The notes beneath the pieces were generated by a model. That model saw nothing but the letters and a program-made list of their open reading frames with translations, made no database searches and was not told the DNA's origin. The translations under genes were made by a program, and so were the position numbers. From the NCBI GenBank assembly GCA_033964015.1, contig CM066924.1:11000625-11064624 (forward strand): 64,000 nucleotides of DNA, read 5' to 3'. Within the stretch, counting starts at the first letter, position 1, and each line of letters opens with the position of its first letter. Positions 1 to 11,640 of the stretch are shown piece by piece. The stretch comes from Scolanthus callimorphus (Eukaryota > Cnidaria > Anthozoa > Actiniaria > Edwardsiidae).

Positions 1-1667
1 ATGGGCGACTGTTACAACGGTGGTCCCGGAGTCTTTTCTATTACAAATATAGTGGCCCATAATCAATGTTTTTTTAGCAGTAGGTTCTTGTTGTTTCATA
101 TAGGCAGTGTTCATGCAGCTTTGTTTCCGTCCAAGCAAGGATTTCAGTCAGGAAACATTTTAGCATTGAACGTTTGGTTTCCAGAGTTCTGGGGTCCGTG
201 TTAGCGCTGAATGTCTATACCCACATTGAGTCGTTATTGTTTTCGAGATTCTCCCTTTGCTAAGGCGTGGCTAGCAAAGTGAAAGGAGGGTCATAACTAC
301 TGGAAATGTATTTGATTGTGAATTTTGCTCATTTGTTTTGATGGTGGCATTACATTTTCCTCCTAAGAAGGGGGGTCACACGAACCCTTGTGGGAACCCA
401 CCTCATGGCTACGCCTCTGCTTTGGTACCCAGACATATTTGTTCCAGCGGTTTCATGTCCATGATGTGATTACACTACTGACAAAGACTTTGATTATCGT
501 CAACGTTGTGGTTACAGACGCAAACTAAGAAAGGAAAAATTCTCTCAGATTAAAGCTACAAGTAATTTGTACGAAAAAAGGGGAAAGAAAAAATAGTTCA
601 ATAGGCGTGTCAGCTTGAGCACTCAAAACTTAATTATCAGCGTTCATGTGCAAACTCGCGCCTCCTAGAGATACCACTAAAACTAATCCGGATGATATTA
701 AATCTAAGGGAGTTAATTTTCTAAATGTGTAAGAAAGAAAGAAATATAGTAAAACAGTAAGAATATTAACTATTTTCTAATTTGGAAGGACGCTTTTGAT
801 CAGTGGTTCACAACGATGGTTAGTGTTCACAATTCTACATGTCGCTTTAAGAGACTGGTTTTTAGCACTGTCGATTCTATGATTGTCAACTGAGCTGAGG
901 TTTTTATCTGCTTGAATGAGATGAACTCTAGATAACGCCTGGCCCGGGATATGGAATGCCTCTATCAAAATCAAGAGCTACACCCGAGCTACACCCAGAT
1001 CAGTTCGATATGATCAGTTTCAAGCGACGACTCGGCCTTCCTTGGCAGAACCGCGTTCATTCAAGTGTTCTTACTAAGATATTGAATACTTCGACCCAGT
1101 TAAATATTATGCGCGGGATCAAGCTTTCATGAAGATCCAATTTTGACCCAGGGGAGGACTTCGGTTGAACAAAAACCCAAAATAAAACATTTGGTCTCTG
1201 TTAACAAAGGAAATATTGAAGTCTATCTACGGATGTTTGGCTATTTAAGAATCCCTATAAGCAAGGATTCCTTTTAATTCTACTAGTCCGAATGGAGATA
1301 TTCTTGCCAACCTGTTTCACTCTTCGACTGCTCAGTCTAGGATCTCAAGTTATATGTCAAAATACATGAATTTTAAGGACCAGCATTCATGAGCTCTTTC
1401 TTTTGCAATTTTCTGGTCTGAAAATGGCTGACACTATGAGTCATAAAAGAAGACCGATAAAACTGTACTTTAGGTAGTACTATATTATACTGAGTCATGA
1501 GCTCCTGAACTGAGTGACGCCATGGGTACCAATTCTGTTGTGACATTTGTGTTGTGTTTACCGGAGGCACACGACGAGAATCACATGACAGGAAATGCGA
1601 AGTGGTTGGTTTTACTTAACCCTTCTAAGATAAAAGAAATGTAAATCAGATTGGGATATTTTAGTTT
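1..1667. other. no gene recognised
   Basis: AT-rich sequence with only short open frames. The longest starts at base 1 on the plus strand (67 codons) and has no recognisable motif. I see no repeat structure, hairpin or exon with convincing splice sites. Confidence 0.5.
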
Positions 1668-1790
1668 AGGTGGTGAGTTTGGGTGTTGAGATTGGGTGTT
1701 GAGGTTAGATGTTGAGATTGGGTGTTGAGGTTGGATATGGAGATTGGGTGTTGAGGTTGGGTGATGAGGTTGGGTGTTGAGGTTGGGTGC
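1668..1790. repeat. 13/26-bp minisatellite (GGTTGGGTGTTGA)
   Basis: About nine tandem, slightly diverged copies of GGTTGGGTGTTGA, alternating with AGATTGGGTGTTG. This gives a higher-order 26-bp period. The top strand is rich in G and T, with few C residues. Confidence 0.85.
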
Positions 1791-2258
1791 CTAGGGCACA
1801 CTTAGGTTTTGAATGTTATTGATAATAAAGGATTATATCTGAATATTCATAGTTCCGACCTGTCATTCAAAGCCATAGTTACTGTTGTTATGTCCCACAA
1901 ACAAACTAGGGTTTTCCTTAAAAAAAGTCCAAAAATACTCCGATCCCACTTAGGTTTACCAGATATCTTTATCTTCGGATCATCTCAGTTTATACTGTCA
2001 TAAAAGGCAAAAAAGTGCTGCAGATCGGGCTGATTTCGGACGTCCTGAAATACTGTTTGTGGGACATGATCAGTCCCCTTGGGAGAATCTTTTCAACTCT
2101 GATTGGTACCTCCAGGTAGCGTGAAATGGCTCCATTGTTTGATCGGAACTATGAATTGCGAGGGCAGGGGTGACTGCATATCTTAATTAATGCTAATGAG
2201 TAAGCAGGATGGATAATGTACTATTCTATCTCATTGACTATTCATTAGCCATCCTGAT

Positions 2259-2321
2259 GACGTCATCAGTATTATTCAAGAGCACTGTACAATACGTCAT
2301 CAGTATTATTCAAGAGCACTG
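2259..2321. repeat. 34-bp tandem duplication
   Basis: The block beginning ACGTCATCAGTATTATTCAA and ending AAGAGCACTG occurs twice head to tail with a short AT-containing spacer. The two copies are essentially identical, so the duplication is recent. Confidence 0.85.
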
Positions 2322-2335
2322 GTGCTTTCGTCTGA

Positions 2336-3996
2336 GCCAACTGAGTTCTTTTTTAGTTTCTGTGGGAGACTTCAACATGGCGCCTTTGCGAACTTGATCT
2401 TCTCGCTTTGAAAAGCGCTTGAATGAGAACTTCTGTTTACTTGATTTTTTTGAAATAAAAAACAAATTCGCCACATCCTCTCCAGCAACGTCTGGAAATG
2501 GTGTGGTTTGGGGGGTTTCTAGCTCAGCCGTTTTTCCGTAAAAGGTTGGACAACATAAATTTTCCTTAGCGTATTATATAATACTAGTAAGTACACGTGA
2601 AAAAATCACGAATTAAATTTTCCTTGAATGACGAAAAATATCGGATTGTCTGCCGTTGTAGAATGAACAGTTATACCGCTACGTTTAGAGAGATGTGCAA
2701 AAACAATTTGTAACTACGCCTGTTTACTTTAAAGTATTAAAGTATTAATAACAGCTATCAGCTTATAGATAGGTGGCATACCGGTGTGAAATATTCGCAC
2801 CATAGCATACGATGGGAAAGGCGTTTTGAATTAGATCTTTGAAAACAATGTTGCTTGTGAATGGAATGAGGCAAATACCACACAATAACCCCCTAAATAT
2901 TTCCTAACAAAGCTGTTGAGGCATTGGTTTCACTGTGGTTTTGGCGCGAAAAGATCGCGCGTGTGTCGGTTGAGATGGTAGTATTTTCGGTCAAGAAAGA
3001 AAAAAGGCTGAGCTGTACCACTCGAACTTCAACAACTATTGGTTTTAGATGTAAATAATTGCTTATAATTGATTATACCAAGAGAAGTCCCGCGTCTGGT
3101 GAATAGGAAGGTTTAGGAAGCGACAGAAAGGTAAACTAAAACTTTTTAGATTCTTGCTATTTTCAATGGAAAGTTGCTTTGCACTGCTCATCATGTTGGA
3201 CTTTCTTAATAAAGACTTGTACAAACTCGGTCAATTCGAATTCAAGTGTGTGTGATTTAAAAACTTAGCTTAAACATCCAAGCTTATCAGTGAAACTTGG
3301 GAAAATCGCTTGAATTAGACCTTAGCTCAAGTAAAACCTTTTCCAACAAAAACATGCACACTGGAGAGATTTCCTTCCGTTCGGGTTTGTGAACTTCGTT
3401 TTTTCGGCTCGAACATCTCCGTTTTTAGCATAGATTTCGAAAATTTCATATATTTCCTCCTTCCGGTCAGGTATGGGAGCTTCGTTTTTTCGGCTCGAAC
3501 TTCTCTGTTTTTAGTATAGATTTCGAAATAAATAGGCTGTCAAAGGACTGTTGTTTGTAATCTGAGTGTTTGTTTATTTATAAGTGGCGCGCCGGGGCTT
3601 CGTGCAACGCGCCAAAACCTTTGAATGGGATATCTTGTCCACTCTCATATTTTTGGGAAAGCGATATTTGCCTGAACATTACTGTGTTATTTGTGCGAGA
3701 ATCGTAGGTTTGGACGTCTTTGTTGCTTTCGGCTGCGAGAAATTGTTTATTTTTTGGTTTCTGCGGAAGACCTAAAATGGCGCCTTTGCGAACTCGATCT
3801 TCTCGCTTACGAAAACGCTTGAAGTAGATCTTCCGTCGACTTTGTCCTTTTGGAATAAAATGTATCCTATAACACAGTTCCCCAAGTTTGCAAGAGAATG
3901 GCGTTGTTTTTCAGTTCCGTGGTGCAGCCGTTTTTCCAGGCTGCTGGGCCAACAGTTTGACCTTGACCCCGCCCACATCACGTATTATATATAAGC
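2336..3996 (+). repeat. partial copies of an interspersed non-coding repeat ('CGCTTGAATTAGA' family)
   Basis: Two partial copies lie near 2336-2600 and 3705-3996. Both carry the hallmark block GAGTTCTTTTTTAGTTTCTG or a variant, followed by a purine-rich 'CAACATGGCG'/'CTAAAATGGCG' segment and then 'CGCTTGAA(T/G)'. The fuller copies are at 10583, 34697 and 35605. Between them, 3370-3533 contains an approximately 110-bp tandem duplication with the shared block TTCGTTTTTTCGGCTCGAAC. No protein signal is seen. The family is unnamed here; its length and hairpin start suggest a non-autonomous element. Confidence 0.6.
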
Positions 3997-4062
3997 TATA
4001 GATTTAGGCACTGCCTAAAAGCTGAGTTCCTAGTGATTATGATAAATGAGAAAAGGTATCAA

Positions 4063-4065
4063 AAC

Positions 4066-4106
<41 letters not shown>

Positions 4107-4461
4107 TAAGGTTAAAATGCTAGGGGTGACCGTCGGGAAACTCGAATTTTGACCCTAAAACATTCCTGGTCGGAAAAAATTTCCACCCTAAGAAACACCC
4201 CTCAGTCTGAAAATACCCTAACAAATACCAACAATTTGACAGATTTAATTTTATTCTGGCCGTTTATTTAATATACATCAAATGTATCCTCTCGACTTTC
4301 AAAAACACTACCTTATTTGCATGAGAACCCCCTAAAAATACCTATTTTTCTTACTATACCGTTTTTATTTTCAAACCCCTAAAAAATACCAGATCGCCGA
4401 TTTCAACCCCTAAAAAATACGACGGTCACCCCTAGCATTCGAATATAGGGAGTCCCCCCCG
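4063..4461. mobile_element. hAT-like MITE with poly-G terminus
   Basis: This insertion is present in duplicated copy A and absent from copy B. It is flanked by direct repeats GGTATCAA (4055-4062 and 4462-4469), matching the single GGTATCAA at the empty site in copy B. The ends are inverted repeats: CCCGGG plus a 35-G tract, then GGACTC and TGCTAGGGGTGACCGTCG on the left, and the complement on the right ending CCCCCCCG. An 8-bp target duplication fits the hAT superfamily, though the G-rich ends make the exact boundary uncertain by 1-2 bases. There is no transposase inside. Confidence 0.75.
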
Positions 4462-6792
4462 GGTATCAAGGTTTAGAAAAATATATTTGTAATCTGATAT
4501 CATAACTTCAATAACTGCATCTGATTTTGTGAAAGCTTGATAACATAAAAAACCTGTGGAAGTTTACAGTATTTATAAATGCTTTTTAGATCATCATTGC
4601 ATGCAAACATAGTGATAGGAAAGCATTTTTTATGTATTTCATTATTTTTTTTCTAATAACAAATATTGAAAGGCTCCACTAGTATGCTCCTGATTAACTT
4701 ATCCATATTAATATAATATTCTTAATAGCCTCTAGGGGCACAGCCAAAAAAAATTATATACTGACATAACATTAATATTCTTACTAGCCTCTAAGGGCAC
4801 AGCCAAAAAATACTGTAAAGTACGGGAAAATTCTAAATGTATAGATGAAATAGCAACAAAAAAGCCTGCCAACCCCTTTTGAGAATATTCTGGCTATGGG
4901 ATGCCCCATCTGCATAGCTGGTGGGTTTGGGGTGTTGTTCAAGACATTTTTTCGGTGAGTACAAAAATTATTCACAAATTTTCATGCATTTCTGGTTGCC
5001 TTGAGGCCTAAAATTACAAAACACTGTGTAACAATCAGAATAATTAGAACTCATTATGTACATCGTAACAGTGAATTCTTCCAATATACTTGTCCATTCT
5101 ACTCTCAAATCCAATCAGTCTGCTGATCATTTCCTAAATCCATGAACTTATGTTGCCAAAACCCAGAAGTGAAATCCGGGACCTTGAGAAAAGAGCACTG
5201 AATATGATTGTTGTTTGTGTGTGTGTGTTTTGGGGGTGACCCCCACAAGATTGTCAAATTCCCATTTCCATTCACTTTCATTGTAGGTCCATAAAGCCTA
5301 CCATCATGATCTCTTTGTAGTTAAAGGGCTATTTCTCAAACCTAGACTGGTATTTTGCAGGAGTTGATACAGGAATTTTAAAAAAAGAGGGGGGGGGGGG
5401 GACATGGGACTTCTAGCAGGTGACTTTTAATCCCAGTAAGAATTAAATTAGAATCATTCTTAATCTTTGAAGGAAAAACAATTCCCCAAAGAGGAAAAAC
5501 AATTCCCCAAACCCATGCAGGTTACCATTAATGGGGAAAATAAGATTTCTCATGTCAGACTTTGGAATGAACACAATTATAGACTAATTATATCCAAACT
5601 AAATTCAACATAAGCTATTTTAATTGTTGTCATTCCAAGTCTCTATCATCTATAATTTTGCTTTACCCATTCAATGTAAATATCTAAAAACAGAAATTTA
5701 ATTTCTTCCAGTACCTTAAATTGTAGAATTCAGTTGTGTTGCTCATGCTTTCCACACCAGTTTCAGCTTATGTAAATCCAGGAGGAGCTTTTCAGTGATT
5801 CATGCCCAGTCAGTTTCGCCTCCCATTGCTGTCGTAAAATGGCTTCAAAATCAAAAGCGTTTCTACTGTACTGTACGTCTTATAGACGGGGGAGTATAAA
5901 AGTCTTATTTATTAAATCAAGATGAGTTGTTGTTACGCCGATTGAACTTCTCACTCGTTCATGAGAAAAGGCCAAATCTTGCACGAGGTCCGCATTGGAT
6001 TTCACAAAAACATATTCCATTTCAACGTTCCTCCTTGAACTTCAAATCCCAAAGACGAACTTCAAATCCAAACCTCGAGGTATAGTGGATTTCGTGGTAT
6101 CAGCAATTCATACTAGTAAGGCATAAAATCAACAGCACTTCTTCTTCTAGCAAAAAAAAAAAGTTAAAAAAAGTTCATGCCTAAAAAGTCGGCAAGACAG
6201 CCACGAGTCCCTCATTTAGTCTTTTCTACAACCTTGTCCTTTGCCATTAATATCCATACCGACATCTGGAAATATGATATACTTAATTTAAGCTTTGTTG
6301 AATCCATTTCTGTGACACGGCCCAGAAAACTGACGAGCGATAAAATATGCTTGCAAACTTGTCAAAATTCGCCGTATTTCTTTCACGTCATTTTCCTTCC
6401 GAGTTAATCCGGCTTGACTGCATCTCCCTTTGATTGTAAAATGCACACGAAAAAGCTCAGAATTCTAACCTCAGCACAGGTAAATGGTAAAATATACTAG
6501 CAAAGAGAAATAATGTCGCTTCTGTTCTGATAGTGATCTGCCGAAGAAAAATGTTTTTCAAAATGGAAGTCCCCAGTCCCCCAGATGAGCAGGCGCGCGT
6601 GACGGATCTCGACATTTCCCGCCAAAAGTAGTTTGACGGCATTGGTAGTGACGTCATGTCACGTCAGCCAGGCATTATGTGCCCCTTGCTCTCTATATAA
6701 TTCTCTCCAAGAATGGCTTTCTCACGTTTTACCCTTTTCGAGATATTAAATTCTAAAGGAATAACACAGGGATCCCATGTGTACACGGGCGG

Positions 6793-6840
6793 CGGACGGA
6801 CGGACGGACGGACGGACGGACGGACGGACGGACGGACGGC
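6793..6840. repeat. (CGGA)n microsatellite
   Basis: About twelve perfect copies of CGGA. The same position in the duplicate unit (about 10308) has only one or two copies, so the tract expanded after the 3-kb duplication. Open frames through it on both strands encode simple repeats and are not taken as genes. Confidence 0.95.
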
Positions 6841-8230
6841 GGACACTATAGGTTTTTATACAGAAAAAAGGAAAACAAATTATATCTCGCGAAAGGAACC
6901 GACTACGGCAACCAAACTTTGACACAATTATCTATGGGGTAATTGCTTTTCAACGCACTAATCAGTTGGGTATGGCGTCATCAATAAAATGAAAAAATGA
7001 ATTTAATTACTCGTGACGTTCAAAATCAACTCGATGGTATACGGTTTTTCCTTAGGTATGGTGGCCCGCGCTGGAGCTCCGCTAATATATAGATTTAGGC
7101 ACTGCCTAAAAGCGGAGCTCCTGTGATTATAATAAATGAAGAAAGGTATCAAGGTTTAGAAAAAAATATTTTCTAATCTGATATCATAACTTCAATAACT
7201 GCATCTGATTTTGTGAAAGCTTGATAACATAAAAAACCTGTGGAAGTCTACAGTATTTATAAATGCTTTTTAGATCATCATTGCATGATTGCATGCAAAA
7301 AACATAGTGATAGGAAAGCATTTTTTTATGTATTTCATTTTTGTTTTTCTAATAACAAATATTGAAAGGCTCCACTAGCATGCTCCTGATTAACTTATCT
7401 ATATTATATACTGACATAATATTAATATTCTTACTAGCCTCTAGGGGCACAGACAAAAAATACTGTAAAGTACGGGAAAAATTCTAAATGTATAGAAAAA
7501 AAAAGCCTGCCAACCCCTGCATAGCTGGTGAGTTTGGGGTGTTTTTCAATACATTTTTTCGGTGAGTGCAAAAATTATTCACAAATTTTCATGCATTTCT
7601 GGTTGTTGAGGCCTAAAATTACAAAATACTGTGTAACAATCAGAATAACTCATTATGTACATTGTAACAGTGAATTCTTCCAATATACTTGTTCATTCTA
7701 CTCTCAAATCCAATCAGTGTGCTGATCATTTCCTAAATCCATGAACTTATGTTGCCAAAATCCAGGAGTGAAATCCGGGACCTTGAGAAAAGAGCACTGA
7801 ATCTGATTGTTTTTTTGTGTGTGCGTGTTTTGGGTGTGACCCCCCCACAAGATTGTCAAATCCCCATTTCCATTCACTTTCATGGTAGGTCCATGAAGCC
7901 TACCATCATGATCTCTTTGTAGTTAAAGGGCTATTTCTCAAACCTAGACTGGTATTTTGCAGGAGTTGATCCAGGAATTTAAAAAGGGGGGGGGGGGGGA
8001 CATGGGACTTCTAGCAGGTGACTTTTAATCCCAGTAAGAATTAAATTAGAACCATTCTTAATCTTTGAAGGCTTCAGAGGAAAAAATGAGGAAAATAAGA
8101 TTTCTCATGTCAGAGACTTTGGATTGAAAACAATTATAGACTAATTATATCATAACTAAATTCAATATAAGCTATTTTAATTGTAGGCATTCCAAGTCTC
8201 TATCATCTATAATTTTTGCTTTACCCATTC

Positions 8231-8790
8231 GAGTGGTGTTTTTGGGATTTTTTCCCGTGATAGAAACCACATGCAAAAGAAAATAATACTTTTGTGTGAA
8301 GTGTGGGTTTGAAGACTCAGGCTCGATCTTAACGGTGGTCAACTAGCCAAATACTAGTAGCATTTTCGTTTTGGCTAGTGTATTTTGGCTCTTTAATAGC
8401 CATCTTGGCTACTGGATTTTTGGCAAGAAAGTAAAACTTTCAAAATGTTTTTCACGCGGATTTTCATCTAAATAAATTGAAAGAAAACAGGAGGTAAAAT
8501 CATTCTACAACAATCGGCGCACAATATCATCTGTATGAATTCTAAGACTGTTCCCTACTGTCACTGAATAATGGTAACATTTAAAAATTCATTTTTATTC
8601 AGTAAATGGTGTGGCTAGTAGAAAATATATTATGGCTAGTGAATCTTGGCCATTTACTGGCCACTTGACTACTATTTTCAAAAGTTAAGACCTAGCCAGA
8701 GCAGCATTTCTAAATTTATTTTAGTCCAAAAAACAAAATTAAAACTTTGACGGCAGATAATATATGGATGGCCTTTGCTAAAATATTTAC
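8231..8790. mobile_element. 560-bp insertion private to copy B
   Basis: Copy A reads straight through at 5671-5673 ('CATTC' then 'AATGTAAATATC'), whereas copy B carries 560 extra bases between the same flanks. The insert contains several 'GGCTAGT'/'ACTAGCC' words, and an imperfect inverted pair lies near 8329 (GATCTTAAC...GGTCAACT) and 8690 (AGTTAAGACC). No clear target duplication and no coding potential. It is an unclassified non-autonomous element. Confidence 0.6.
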
Positions 8791-9481
8791 AATGTAAATA
8801 TCTAAAAACAGAAATTTAAACACTACCAGTACCATAAATTGTAGTATTCAGTTGTGTTGCTCATGCTTTCCACACAATTTGTTAGTTTATATAAATCCAG
8901 GAGGAGCTTTTCAGTGATTCATGCCCAGTCAGTTTCTCCTCCCATTGCTGTCGTAAAATGGCTTCAAAATCAAAAGCGTTTCTACAGTACTCTTCGTCTT
9001 ATAGACGAGGGAGTATAGAGCTCTAAAAGTCTTATTTATTAAATCAAGATGAGTTTGTGTTACGCCGATTGAACTTCTCACTCGTTCATGATTCCCAGAT
9101 CTTCTACTGTTCAGAAAAGGCCAAATCTTGCACGAGGCCAGCATTGGATTTCACAAAAACATATCCATTTCAACGTTCCTCCTTGAACTTCAAATCCCAA
9201 AGACGAACTTCAAATCCAAACCTCGAGGTTATGGATTTCGTGGTATCAGCAATCCATACTAGTATACTTAAAGCATAAAATCAACAGCACTTCTTCTTCT
9301 AGCAACCAAAGTTATAAAAAGTTCATGTCGGCAAGACAGCCACGAGTCCCTCGGCCTCATTTAGTCTTTTCTACAACCTTGTCCTTTGCCATTAATATCC
9401 ATACCGATATCTGGACATATTGATATAATTCAAGCTTTGAATCCATTTCTGTGACACGCCCCAGAAAACTGACGAGCGATA

Positions 9482-9854
9482 CCGTCGGTTGCAGCTACCC
9501 GTCTACACACACGTCAAAAACATGTTCTGTCGGCACGCGAAACTTCAAAGTTTTGACAGTGAAACTAGATGTTTTGACGGCCAAACTTGAACGTTTTTGT
9601 CACAATATTCAAGTCCACACTTTCATTTCAATAACAAACATAGCAAAAAGCTAATATTCTGGTTACTTCACAGTTTTTCTGGTCAAAAAGAAATAAATCA
9701 AATTAACTTTTTACCTTTTTCCACTCACAAGCGTCACCAAAGCTTCACGCTTGGGCGGGCAAACTTTGAAGATCAACTGCCAAAACTTCGAAGTTTCACG
9801 TGCCGACAGAACATGTTTTTGTCGAGCGTGTAGACGGGTAGATGCAACCGACGG
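9482..9854. mobile_element. TA-flanked foldback MITE (CCGTCGGTTGCA ends)
   Basis: The insert has inverted termini CCGTCGGTTGCAGCTACCCG / CGGGTAGATGCAACCGACGG, extending inward through GTCTACAC and the AACATGTTCTGTCGGCACG block. The flanks are TA on both sides, and the empty site in copy A (about 6340) has a single TA. A TA duplication points to the Tc1/mariner or a related superfamily. The ends can fold into one long hairpin; the interior has no transposase. Confidence 0.85.
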
Positions 9855-10582
9855 TAAATATGCTTTCAAACTTCAAAATTCGCCGTATTTCTTTCACGTC
9901 ATTTTCCTTCCGAGTTAATCCCGCTTGACTGCATCTCCCCTTTGATTGTAAAATGCATACGAAAAAGCTCAGAATTCTAACCTCAGCACAGGTAAATGGT
10001 AAAATATAAGCTTACTAAGTAAAGAGAAATAATGTTGCTTCTGTTCTGATCTGCTGGCCGCCGAAGAAAAATGTTTTTCAAAATAAAAGTCCCCAGTCCC
10101 CAGATGAGCAGGCGCGCGCGCCGGATCTCGACATTTCCCGCCAAAAGTAGTTTCACGGCATTGCTAGTGACGTCATGTCACGTCAGCCAGGCATTATGTG
10201 CCTCTTGCTCTCTATATAATTCTCTCCAAGAATGGTTTTCTCACGTTTTATCCTTTTCGAGATATTAAATTCTAAAGGAATAACACAGGGATCCCATGTG
10301 TACACGGACGGCGGACACTATAGGTTTTTATACAGAAAAAAAGGAAACAAATTATATCTCGCGAAAGGAACCAACTACGGCAACCAAACTTTGACACAAT
10401 TATCTATGGGGTAATTGCTTTTCAACGCACTAATGAGTTGGGCATGGCATCATCAATGAAATGAAACAATGAATTTAATTAGTCGTGATGTTTCAAAATC
10501 AACTCGATGGTATACGGTTTTTCCTTAGGTATGGAGCTCCGCTTGCGCGGGCCTTCGGCCCGCGCTGGAGCTCCGCTATAAG

Positions 10583-11640
10583 ACTAGCTGATGCCCGTGA
10601 AAAATTCACGGAGTGTAAGGGGGAAATTTATTTTACTTAAAGTGTTCTCTGTTTAAAAAAAACGAAAAAAAAAAAATCACAATGGCCATATGGATGTGGG
10701 GAGGGGTTCATGATTTCCCCCTTCCATAAACTGCTGGATTTACATTACTAATAACCTCGCCATCAGCATGAGTACCCCGTCCCACCATGCCGAAATAAAT
10801 GAAGTGAGCCAAAAAAGAAATTTTTTTTGCACCTGGTCTCCCTGATTGGTGCGACAAAATCACGCGTGTGTCCGTCTCTCAAATCGGTCAAAGAACCCGT
10901 GAAAATCGAAAGTGCAATTTGACTTCGGAATTGTTTGTATGTTTATCATATCTCAGTGAGGGAGAGAAGAAACAGGTCAAGCAAAAATGGTCTAAGGACA
11001 AATAAATTTTTTTAGTTTATGTTATTTATATTTTTTCGGCCTTAGCCCTCGCTTAAAAAATAGCTTGAATTAGAACTTAGCCCAAAGTGATCTTTTCCAA
11101 CAAAAACATGCCTACTGGAGGGATTTCCTCCTTCTCTTCGGGATTGTGTCCTTCGTTTTGCGATAGAGCCGTCAGGATTTATACTTAGAGAATATTATTC
11201 ATGACTTTCACGGACTTTGTTTTGTAAATGTGTCATTTCGACTTAGCATGACTTAGCGCGTGCTCCGAGGGAAGAAAGGTAGTGTGTACGTTTGTTAAAA
11301 CTTGAATGAAATTTTTTTCTCAGCTCAAATCTTTCAAGTTAGAATTATCCCTGCACATTCCTGTATGTAATCTGTAAGAGAACCATTTAGGTTTCAATGT
11401 CTTTGGTGCTTTCGGCTGCGCGAACTGAGTTCTTTTTTAGTTTCTGTGGGAGATTTTCAACATGGCGGCGATGGCGGCTTTCTCCCTCGCTTAAGAAATC
11501 GCTTGAATTAGAACTTTGCCCAGGGTCAATCTTTTCCAACAAAAACACGCCAACGGTCCAGTTTTCCAGCTTCTCTTCAGGTTTGCGAACTTCTTTTGGC
11601 GGCACAGAAAGAACTGAGTTCGCATAGCCGAAAACACCAG
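10583..11640 (+). repeat. hairpin-ended interspersed repeat, near-complete copy
   Basis: Begins ACTAGCTGATGCCCGTGAA, where CCGTGAA-AAA-TTCACGG is a perfect 7-bp stem. It runs through the landmarks 'GAGCCGTCAGGATTTATACT', 'CATGGCGGCGATGGCGG' and 'CGCTTGAATTAGAACTT', to about 'CTTTTGGCGGCACAG'. The same order recurs at 34697 and 35605. Its start abuts the end of duplicated unit B. No open frame is conserved between copies, so it looks non-coding. The right boundary is approximate. Confidence 0.7.

Larger units (their letters stand above)
3997..7087 (+). repeat. tandem-duplicated repeat unit, copy A (about 3.1 kb)
   Basis: This unit is repeated head to tail as 7088-10580 with high identity apart from indels. 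It opens with the palindrome TTTAGGCACTGCCTAAA (4003-4019) followed by AGC and a GAG-C box. It ends in GCGCTGGAGCTCCGCTA, so AGCGGAGCTCC forms a sub-terminal inverted repeat. Both copies contain the same non-coding landmarks in the same order. No protein of more than about 75 residues is encoded and none has a known motif. It is probably a non-autonomous mobile element in two tandem copies, or a segmental duplication of one. Copy A has its own 399-bp insertion at 4063 and a GGAC microsatellite at 6793. Confidence 0.8.
7088..10580 (+). repeat. tandem-duplicated repeat unit, copy B (about 3.5 kb)
   Basis: Second copy of the unit described at 3997. It starts with the same palindrome TTTAGGCACTGCCTAAA (7094-7110) and ends with a GC hairpin, GCGCGGGCC-TTC-GGCCCGCGC, then TGGAGCTCCGCTATA. 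It lacks the 399-bp insertion of copy A. It has two private insertions, 8231-8790 and 9482-9854, which explain its greater length. No protein-coding signal. Confidence 0.8.

Noticed and set aside
10583..10620. Hammerhead ribozyme-like start CTGATG...GTGAAAA at the repeat ends
   Set aside because: A hammerhead needs the CTGATGA core, a separate stem II and then GAAA. Here the GAAA overlaps the loop of the CCGTGAA/TTCACGG hairpin and no stem III partner is seen.
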